From a bacterium MS4 (GTDB lineage Bacteria; Bacillota; Clostridia; Oscillospirales; Acutalibacteraceae), in the NCBI GenBank assembly GCA_000752215.1, contig CCFG01000006.1:1-64000 (forward strand): a stretch of DNA of 64,000 nucleotides, written 5' to 3'. Every line of letters starts with the position of its first letter. Position 1 is the stretch's first letter. This document shows, one piece after another, positions 58,805 through 64,000 of this stretch. The position numbers and the translations under genes were made by a program. A model generated the notes under the pieces. It had not been told where the DNA came from. It saw only the letters and a list, made by a program, of their open reading frames with translations, and did no database searches.

Positions 58805-60382
58805 TCAGCCTCCCTTACGATGATCGTAAAATCCGCCGCGCAGCCTTTCGCAGAGCCGCTCATAGGTCAGCCCGTATTTTCCCGCGATGTGCATCGCATA
58901 GGCAAGGCCGTCGGGCGGCCTGCGGGTAATCCGAAAAGTCCTTACCGCCGGGTCGTCCTCCCGGACCGAGCTCATCATGCTGACCGTTTCCTCCCCGTGT
59001 GCGGCCAGCTCGTCGATAAAGGTGACGCACACGACGGGAGCGCCCAGCTTCGCAAGGGCGTCCATCATGCGGCCCCCCAGCAGCAGCGCGTCCGTCAAAG
59101 TGGTGGAGGAAAAAATCTCGTTGATGATGAGAATGCTCCGGGAGGTAGCGCGTCCGAAAAGCTCGTGAAGACGTTCGAGATCGTCCTGCAGTTTTCCGTT
59201 CTGGGTGGACAAATCCTCCTCCCGTCCAAAATGGGTGAGGATACTGTCAAAAAGGAGAATCGTCGCCTCCCTTCCCGGCACGCACAGCCCCAGGCAGGAG
59301 AGATAATGGATCTGTCCGAAGGCACGCGCAAAGGTCGTCTTCCCGCCCTGATTGGGACCGGTCACGACAATGATCCGCTCCGGTGTATTCAGCACAAAAT
59401 CATTCGTCACCGGCTGCCCGGCACCTCCCATTGAGGAAGCCAAAGCCAGATCAAAACCGTCCCTGTCGTAAAGGTGTTCCGCGCTTTCGCACAATTTCGG
59501 GTAACAGAACGGGAGTCCCTTCTCACGATGCGGCCGGATATACTCCAGCCAGGAGAGGTAAAACTGAATTTCACGGGAAAACCGCGCGACGGTCGGGTCG
59601 ATAAAATCCAGATACTTCGAGCAGAAATGGTCCAGATTCTCAAAAATGTCCCTGTACCATGAGGCGACCATATTCAGTACGGCCGCCTCCACATGCTGCG
59701 CGGACGGTTCTTCGGAAAGCTTGCGGCGGTAATTCGTCCCGTCCCCCTGACGGAATTTGTCGAACAGCCTGAGAATTTCCTTACTGTGATCTTCCTGCCC
59801 TTCATATTTTCGGACACGGATGACCCCGTTTTTGATCAGCATGCAGTATTCCACGGAAGAAAGCTGTTCGCGCAGCCGGTCGATCTGTTCCCGAAGCTCC
59901 GTGAACTCCTCCCTACCGGTATAGGCGGCCAGATACCGCATAAAACCGCGCAGGCCGTCCGAGCAAAGCGTCCGGCCCCGCAGCCTGTCTGTCAGCCCGG
60001 CAAGCTTCGCGCAGTAGCTGTCCGCACAGTCGAGCAGGCGTCCCTTGGTCAGATAATGATTTTCATAGCTGTTTTCGGACGTGAGCGATTTTTTGATGGC
60101 TTCCATGGATTGGCTGAGACGATATACAGATTGCGAAAACTCAGAAAAGAAACCGCGCAGCCCGTCGCCTTCCAGCTCCCGCATGACTTTCTGCCGGTAG
60201 GTAATGGTATCGCCGTCGCGAAGCGACGTGTAGAAGAAGCCCTCGAGCCCGTATTCCTTGCTGCTGTTCAGGATCGGCCGGAAGATCTGGTCAAGATAAA
60301 GGTCCCTGAAGCAGTCCGGCGCAGCTTCCTTTCTCGGTTTTTTCCACTGCTCCTCAGCCGGAAATAAGATACTGTAAAACAC
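58805..60382 (-). CDS. MutS-like ATPase A in the fluoride-riboswitch operon
   Basis: 525 residues with the same domain plan as paralogue B: helical core/clamp (about 60-320), then ATPase with Walker A TGPNQGGKTTFARA (about 338-351), LTHFGREEDLSTQNGKLQDDL, and a Walker B equivalent SILIINEIFSSTT in which the usual Asp is Asn (codon AAC). No MutS domain I (mismatch reader) is present, so classical mismatch repair is unlikely. The GTG at 60382 has GAGG eight bases upstream; a GTG nine bases earlier is possible. It follows the Rex-like gene by 22 bases. Confidence 0.85.
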   Translation of the reverse strand: MFYSILFPAEEQWKKPRKEAAPDCFRDLYLDQIFRPILNSSKEYGLEGFFYTSLRDGDTITYRQKVMRELEGDGLRGFFSEFSQSVYRLSQSMEAIKKSLTSENSYENHYLTKGRLLDCADSYCAKLAGLTDRLRGRTLCSDGLRGFMRYLAAYTGREEFTELREQIDRLREQLSSVEYCMLIKNGVIRVRKYEGQEDHSKEILRLFDKFRQGDGTNYRRKLSEEPSAQHVEAAVLNMVASWYRDIFENLDHFCSKYLDFIDPTVARFSREIQFYLSWLEYIRPHREKGLPFCYPKLCESAEHLYDRDGFDLALASSMGGAGQPVTNDFVLNTPERIIVVTGPNQGGKTTFARAFGQIHYLSCLGLCVPGREATILLFDSILTHFGREEDLSTQNGKLQDDLERLHELFGRATSRSILIINEIFSSTTLTDALLLGGRMMDALAKLGAPVVCVTFIDELAAHGEETVSMMSSVREDDPAVRTFRITRRPPDGLAYAMHIAGKYGLTYERLCERLRGGFYDHRKGG

Positions 60383-60404
60383 ATTGCACACCTCTTCCTG
60401 TTTT

Positions 60405-60839
60405 TCAGTGCTTTGACGCATACTCGGCAAGACGCCGGAGCGAACCGGTCATATCCTCGTGATGCACCATTACATGCGGCGGTGCCTTCAGCCGTACCGA
60501 GGAATAATTCCAGACCGCGACGATTCCGGCTTTTACCAGCGCGTCGCATACCGGCTGCGCACAGCTTCCGGGCGTTGTGATCACTCCGATTTTCGCGTCC
60601 AGCCGGCGGCAGATTTCATTCAGTCTGCCAACAGGGTACACCGGCTTTCCGTACGCACCTTTTTTGATGATTTTTGGGTCAACGTCAAACCCGGCAAGAA
60701 TATCAAGGTCGTATACGGAATAACCCGCATAGCTCATCAGCGCCTTTCCCAGTTTCCCCACACCGACGAGGACGACGGCGTCTGTTTTCCTGGACTGCCG
60801 GACGGCCCGCGGGCCGGGGACCGGATTGATTCCTTCCAT
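60405..60839 (-). CDS. Rex-like Rossmann protein without DNA-binding domain
   Basis: 144 residues matching the C-terminal NAD(H)/CoA-binding domain of the redox repressor Rex: VVLVGVGKLGKALMSYAGY (GxGxxG), AGFDVDPKIIKKG, IGVITTPGSCAQPVCDALVKAGI and AVWNYSSVRLKAP. The N-terminal winged helix of Rex (about 80 residues) is absent. The upstream sequence up to the promoter is riboswitch and leader, so the short form is not an annotation artefact. The ATG at 60839 has AAGGTG upstream. It could be a redox sensor for the MutS-like proteins or a partner of another Rex; inference. Confidence 0.82.
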   Translation of the reverse strand: MEGINPVPGPRAVRQSRKTDAVVLVGVGKLGKALMSYAGYSVYDLDILAGFDVDPKIIKKGAYGKPVYPVGRLNEICRRLDAKIGVITTPGSCAQPVCDALVKAGIVAVWNYSSVRLKAPPHVMVHHEDMTGSLRRLAEYASKH

Positions 60840-60921
60840 GCCGCACCTTCTTTTGCTTTTCATGATGCAGAAGCCAACGCGCTGCTGCGGCCTTTTCCGG
60901 GCACCACAGCCTGATAACGAC

Positions 60922-60958
60922 AAAAAAGCCGATGCTTCCAAACAGAAGTCATCAGCTT
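60922..60958 (-). terminator. Expression-platform terminator of the minus-strand fluoride riboswitch
   Basis: On the minus strand AGCTGATGACTTC pairs with GGAAGCATCGGC, followed by TTTTTT (60922-60927). The 5' arm is the 3' half of the aptamer, so ligand binding and termination are mutually exclusive. Confidence 0.88.
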
Positions 60959-60999
60959 TCACGCATTTCGGTATTACCGCGGGAGTACTTCATTCCCAA
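60943..60999 (-). promoter_or_regulatory. Fluoride riboswitch (crcB motif) controlling the Rex-like/MutS-like operon
   Basis: On the minus strand the aptamer reads GGGAATGAAGTACTCCC, a variable stem (CGGTAATACCG), then GCTGATGACTTCTG. It matches the crcB motif: GGG/CCC hairpin with GAAG in its loop able to form the pseudoknot with CTTC of GATGACTTC. It is nearly identical in the conserved parts to the plus-strand copy ahead of crcB. It starts within one or two bases of the predicted transcription start. Confidence 0.88.
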
Positions 61000-61003
61000 G
61001 GCT

Positions 61004-61032
61004 ATTATAGAACATGCTTCTGCAAAAATCAA
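61004..61032 (-). promoter_or_regulatory. Promoter of the Rex-like/MutS-like operon
   Basis: TTGATT (61027-61032), 17-base spacer, TATAAT (61004-61009) on the minus strand. The start would fall near 60998, the first base of the aptamer. Confidence 0.85.
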
Positions 61033-61108
61033 TGGGCAATAAAATTCCGTTTAGTGGATAACGCTCCTTACATTTTTCTTTACAAGCCGCACGTAAAGGG
61101 AGAAAAGG

Positions 61109-61137
61109 TTGAAAAATCCGTCATAACTTGCTATAAT
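61109..61137 (+). promoter_or_regulatory. Promoter of the crcB operon
   Basis: TTGAAA (61109-61114), 17-base spacer, TATAAT (61132-61137). The start falls near 61144, at the aptamer. The two divergent -35 boxes are 76 bases apart. Confidence 0.88.
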
Positions 61138-61143
61138 CATAAA

Positions 61144-61203
61144 CGGGAATGAAGTTCTCCCCTAGCTTTGCTAAAATTGCTTTTCAGCTGATGACTTCTA
61201 TGG
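61144..61203 (+). promoter_or_regulatory. Fluoride riboswitch (crcB motif) upstream of crcB
   Basis: CGGGAATGAAGTTCTCCC, a variable stem around GCTTTGC/GCTTTTC, then GCTGATGACTTCTATGG. The conserved GAAG loop and CTTC partner allow the family pseudoknot. It is followed directly by a terminator and two crcB genes, the standard arrangement for fluoride control. Confidence 0.95.
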
Positions 61204-61234
61204 TAATCATAGAAAGTGGTCAGCTTTTTATTTT
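61186..61234 (+). terminator. Expression-platform terminator of the crcB fluoride riboswitch
   Basis: AGCTGATGACTTCTATG pairs with CATAGAAAGTGGTCAGC, followed by TTTTTATTTT. The 5' arm belongs to the aptamer. Confidence 0.92.
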
Positions 61235-61342
61235 CTCCTTTCACAAAAACAGAAAAATTTACAGTTCAGGCCCTGTTTGTAAAAGCAGGAATGTAAATAA
61301 GGCCTGGTCGCAGCAATGGAAATGCCAAATTTGGGGGTATCT

Positions 61343-61732
61343 ATGAAAAAAAATATCGCTGTCGCAATCGGAGGGGCGGCCGGAACTATCCTGAGGTATG
61401 TGGTCCATCAGCTTCCGCTGCCCTTTGACGAGCTTTACCGTCCCATTCTTACGATCCTGATTAACGTAAGCGGGAGCTTTTTACTGGGCTTTCTGACCAT
61501 CCTGTTTGCAAAAAGGTTCCCGGTGAGCGCCGAAGTGCGCCTGGGTATCACCACGGGCCTGTTGGGAGGATATACCACGTTTTCCACCCTTTGCAAAGAA
61601 GCTGTTTTATTGGGCCTTTCCGGTGATGTCCTTCTTTCGGCGGTTTACGTTTTTGCTTCCGTCCTGCTGGGCCTTGCCGCCGCGTGGCTCGGGATCAGAA
61701 CCGCAAAGCGGATGGAACGGAGGCGCGCCTGA
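61343..61732 (+). CDS. crcB: Fluoride channel subunit CrcB/Fluc, copy 1
   Basis: 129 residues with four transmembrane helices. It has GGAAGTILRYVVHQ, the channel Asn in LINVSGSFLLGFL and the phenylalanine-box motif GGYTTFSTLCKEAV. It exports fluoride passively as part of an antiparallel dimer. Two adjacent crcB genes usually encode the two orientations of a heterodimer. The ATG at 61343 has a GGGGG site upstream. Confidence 0.95.
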   Translation: MKKNIAVAIGGAAGTILRYVVHQLPLPFDELYRPILTILINVSGSFLLGFLTILFAKRFPVSAEVRLGITTGLLGGYTTFSTLCKEAVLLGLSGDVLLSAVYVFASVLLGLAAAWLGIRTAKRMERRRA

Positions 61733-62088
61733 TGGATTTTGTCTTACTGAGCGTCGGCGGCGTCTGCGGCGCGATCGCCCGCTATCAGATCGGAGCCGCC
61801 TTTTCGAAAAAACAAAATCATACGTTTCCCTTCGGCACTTTTTTCATCAACCTATCGGGCGCATTCCTTCTGGGAATTTTTTGCGGGCTGGGCATCGGCG
61901 GAAATTCCTATCTGCTTCTGGGCGACGGCTTTTGCGGCGCCTTTACCACCTTTTCCACCTTCACCGTGGAAAGCGTGCAGCTCATGCAGCACGACGCCGT
62001 CAGGGAGTCCCTATTGTTTATCGTATTGTCGCTGGCAGCCGGTCTTCTTTGTTTTTTAATGGGTTACGGAACGGGGAAGCTTTTTTGA
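61732..62088 (+). CDS. crcB: Fluoride channel subunit CrcB/Fluc, copy 2
   Basis: 118 residues, four helices, with GGVCGAIARYQIG, FFINLSGAFLLGIF and GAFTTFSTFTVESV. Its ATG overlaps the stop of copy 1 by one base (TGATG), so the two are made in equal amounts. This supports an obligate heterodimer of opposite topology. Confidence 0.95.
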   Translation: MDFVLLSVGGVCGAIARYQIGAAFSKKQNHTFPFGTFFINLSGAFLLGIFCGLGIGGNSYLLLGDGFCGAFTTFSTFTVESVQLMQHDAVRESLLFIVLSLAAGLLCFLMGYGTGKLF

Positions 62089-62144
62089 AACGAGCGGGGG
62101 GACGCCGTTTCCCCGAAAATCATTGATTTTACGGAGGTGTGGTT

Positions 62145-62927
62145 ATGAGAAGGGTTTTACTTCCGATCGACGGAACAGCGCGGAGCCTGAAAGCGGTCGA
62201 TTTGATCAAATCGCTCTATACGCCGGAGGATGTGAGCATTGTACTGCTTATGGTCCGGGAAGACACGGAAACGATGTATTCGGAAGAGGAACTGCAAAAA
62301 TCTAAAGCGCAGCTGAAATCGACCTTGGACGCGGTGGCCGGACAGCTGCCGGGCTATCCCGTGCGAAAGCAGGTCGTTTTCGGGCGGGCCGGCGACCAGA
62401 TTCTCGAATGTGCGGAGCAGGACGAAATCGATATTATCGTGATGACCAAATCCACAAAGACCGGCCTGTCCCAGAAAATCGGCTCGGTTGCAGCCTATGT
62501 CGTAAAATACGCGAAATGCATCGTCATGATCGTGCCGGAAAATATGCCCCGTGAAAAATCGGCGGGGAACGTGCTGAAATGCCGGCATATGGACGATATC
62601 GTTACGCTGAGCGGCCAGATGAGCTTCCGGTCCAGTTCCTGTCTGCTTCCGGTGCAGGCGGGCAAATGCGTGTACAGCATCACAGTGCTGGAGGGAAAGC
62701 TGCGCCTGAACCACAGCGCCTACGACCCGGACGGCGGCACATGGTCCGCCCCGCTACAAAACGGCCAACCGGAGCATTATGACCTGAAAAAGGGAGAGGA
62801 AAGAGAAATCCGTCTGGAAGCAGGTATTGCATTCCGTCAGCTCGACCAAATCGAGGTCGTCAATCCGAGTATGACGTCTCCGCTGAAATTCCACTATATC
62901 GCACGGTTTGAAAGTCTGGAGGAATAA
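62145..62927 (+). CDS. UspA-domain protein with extra C-terminal domain, fluoride operon
   Basis: 260 residues. Residues about 1-140 are a universal-stress fold (MRRVLLPIDGTARSLKAVDLI, IDIIVMTKSTKTGLSQKIGSVAAYVVKYAKCIVMIVPE, with the nucleotide-binding GxxG/S pattern modified). The remaining 120 residues (SGQMSFRSSSCLLPVQAGKCVYSITVLEGKL and on, to FHYIARFESLEE) look beta-rich and I do not recognise them. ACGGAGG lies before the ATG. It is 56 bases after crcB copy 2 and before the operon terminator, so it is probably fluoride-induced too. Confidence 0.82.
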   Translation: MRRVLLPIDGTARSLKAVDLIKSLYTPEDVSIVLLMVREDTETMYSEEELQKSKAQLKSTLDAVAGQLPGYPVRKQVVFGRAGDQILECAEQDEIDIIVMTKSTKTGLSQKIGSVAAYVVKYAKCIVMIVPENMPREKSAGNVLKCRHMDDIVTLSGQMSFRSSSCLLPVQAGKCVYSITVLEGKLRLNHSAYDPDGGTWSAPLQNGQPEHYDLKKGEEREIRLEAGIAFRQLDQIEVVNPSMTSPLKFHYIARFESLEE

Positions 62928-62994
62928 CCGGCGTTATAGGCCGCGTCTTATTTCTCAACTGAAATCCCAATATTCATATGTTGAAAGACCAGAA

Positions 62995-63031
62995 AATAAA
63001 GACAAGGCATGATACCTTGTCTTTATTTTTT
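62995..63031. terminator. Terminator after the crcB-uspA operon
   Basis: AATAAAGACAAGG / CCTTGTCTTTATT, perfect 13-pair stem, followed by TTTT; T-rich on the other strand as well, so it can also end the VOC gene transcript. Confidence 0.92.
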
Positions 63032-63094
63032 AGGAAATAGTGCAAATGGATTTTTGTCGCTGATGATGAACGGCGTTGTCGGCCCTTTGTACGG

Positions 63095-63475
63095 TTACGG
63101 CATATTGTTCCCGGCACAAAGGCAGAAGGGATGTCCGGAAGGGTCTATCATTGTTACAAACTCACTGCCCCCGAATTGTGACGCCGCTTTCGTCGCACCG
63201 ATAGACTGAGCATATTCAACCGCTGCCGGGACATCCGGCACCTGAAAATCGAAATGCATCTGTTTTTGCTGTTTCCCTTTTTCTTCCGGCCATATGGGTG
63301 GGACATAATGCTCTTCTTCGATAAACAAAAACACAATCCCATTTTTATTGCACAATGCAGGACGGCCAAACATTTTCCGTTTTTCCCATCCAAGCAATCT
63401 GTGGTAGAATTCGCACAGCCTTTGTTCGTCATCGCAGTCAACCATTACATTGCCCAAGCAGATTCCGTCAATCAT
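63095..63475 (-). CDS. VOC (glyoxalase/bleomycin-resistance) superfamily protein
   Basis: 126 residues with two beta-alpha-beta-beta-beta modules: MIDGICLGNVMVDCDDEQRLCEFYHRLLGWEKRK, then MHFDFQVPDVPAAVEYAQSIGATKAA and FVTMIDPSGHPFCLC. It resembles the small VOC proteins usually annotated as glyoxalase-like; no specific reaction can be assigned. AGGAGGAG lies before the ATG. Monocistronic. Confidence 0.87.
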   Translation of the reverse strand: MIDGICLGNVMVDCDDEQRLCEFYHRLLGWEKRKMFGRPALCNKNGIVFLFIEEEHYVPPIWPEEKGKQQKQMHFDFQVPDVPAAVEYAQSIGATKAASQFGGSEFVTMIDPSGHPFCLCAGNNMP

Positions 63476-63620
63476 AAGAACTCCTCCTGTATAAGTTTTT
63501 GCGGTCGCATGCCTGATAATTTATCTCTATTATAGCATATGGCAGTCCAAAGAAGGCGAAATCTCATATTGAAAATCAGGATGCCGTTGTCAGGGCGTCG
63601 GCTGGGATGTCAATCATATC

Positions 63621-64000
63621 TTAAACCACATGATGCTCTTTCAGAAGCTTTTCAATGTCGGTGCCCTGGGTTTTTTTCAGAAGCAGCTTCATGGCAAGCC
63701 TCTCTTTGAACCCAAGCTCCATATCGGTAATTTTCTTGCCGTCGCGCAGGGATACGGTGGAATTCAGCAGGTCCCGCACATCATACACACTGCCCCAGAC
63801 CTCCGGCACGCCGCGGTCGATGTTCAGCAGGGTATACACCGCTTCCATGCCGGTGCGGATGGAATATTCGGTGGTGAAAATGGTGTCGCGCGCGGTCTCG
63901 GCGAACTGACCGAGGAAAGCGAAATTGACGGCGCCCTTCGGAACGACCAGAGGACGGTCCCCCTTTGCCCTGGGCATGAAGAACGCGGTGATGTACGGCA
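63621..64000 (-). CDS. ohyA: Oleate hydratase, C-terminal part (start beyond window)
   Basis: The last 126 residues of an oleate hydratase/MCRA protein, an FAD enzyme that adds water to the cis-9 double bond of oleate to give 10-hydroxystearate. Recognised by [66 protein letters not shown] (read in two parts) and the terminal helix [21 protein letters not shown]. The start and FAD-binding N-terminus are outside the window. Confidence 0.9.
   Translation of the reverse strand, partial: PYITAFFMPRAKGDRPLVVPKGAVNFAFLGQFAETARDTIFTTEYSIRTGMEAVYTLLNIDRGVPEVWGSVYDVRDLLNSTVSLRDGKKITDMELGFKERLAMKLLLKKTQGTDIEKLLKEHHVV

Noticed and set aside
60922-60999. T-box or ZTP/THF riboswitch upstream of the Rex-like gene
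   Set aside because: No T-box core or pterin/ZTP consensus; the sequence matches the neighbouring crcB fluoride aptamer element by element.

Overview
The window looks like the chromosome of an anaerobic, probably spore-lineage Firmicute of class Clostridia, most likely order Oscillospirales. The base composition is fairly GC-rich. Support for this placement comes from the gene set (a streptococcal-order FASII cluster, oxygen-sensitive two-subunit serine dehydratase, T-box control, B12-dependent split methionine synthase, several DeoR/MarR/GntR regulators), strong AGGAGG-type ribosome sites and the type of intergenic repeats. No rRNA, tRNA, phage, IS element or CRISPR array was seen.

Layout. 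1-7780 (minus): a DeoR-controlled carbohydrate operon: regulator, DhaK-like and DhaL kinase subunits, PfkB sugar kinase, class II ketose-bisphosphate aldolase, and an RbsB/A/C-type ABC importer running off the left edge. The DhaK homologue has lost both active-site histidines. 8135-10467 (plus): a radical SAM/DUF4130 DNA-repair pair behind a promoter containing a LexA-like box. 10613-14353: MacA/MacB-type efflux system. 14503-25868 (minus): complete FASII/acetyl-CoA carboxylase operon (fabT-degV-fabH-fabK-fabD-fabG-NMO-fabF-accB-fabZ-accC-accD-accA) without acpP, read from one promoter flanked by two identical FabT-like palindromes. 26058-27639: L-serine dehydratase. 28171-32427 (minus): T-box leader, metF, a free-standing MetH activation domain and a MetH lacking that domain. 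32472-36447: two related tiny proteins, YwlG family, DegV, a candidate small RNA gene, a SnoaL-like protein and a MarR regulator. 37255-39977: MalY-type C-S lyase plus amino-acid symporter with paired operator-like palindromes. 40253-45533: oxidoreductase, a BusR-like (GntR+RCK_C) regulator and a convergent Opu-type osmolyte importer. 45679-49174: two MFS exporters and a DeoR regulator. 49454-52873: a C1q/BclA-like protein, a membrane protein and a YdjI/YdjG-like SPFH/zinc-ribbon pair. 53136-56453: a fused EndoQ-like nuclease/UvrD helicase. 56478-57291: yaaA. 57316-62927: a divergent fluoride-response locus. 63095 to the end: a VOC protein and the C-terminus of oleate hydratase.

The most striking system is the divergent fluoride locus. 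Two back-to-back fluoride riboswitches, each with its own promoter and terminator, face away from each other. One precedes the paired CrcB/Fluc channels and a UspA protein. The other precedes a Rex-like Rossmann protein with no DNA-binding domain and two tandem MutS-like ATPases. Other leads are the His-less DhaK, the LexA-boxed radical SAM pair, a promoter-to-terminator candidate small RNA at 35247-35460, and five copies of a composite palindromic repeat, one of which supplies the C-terminal tail of AccA.
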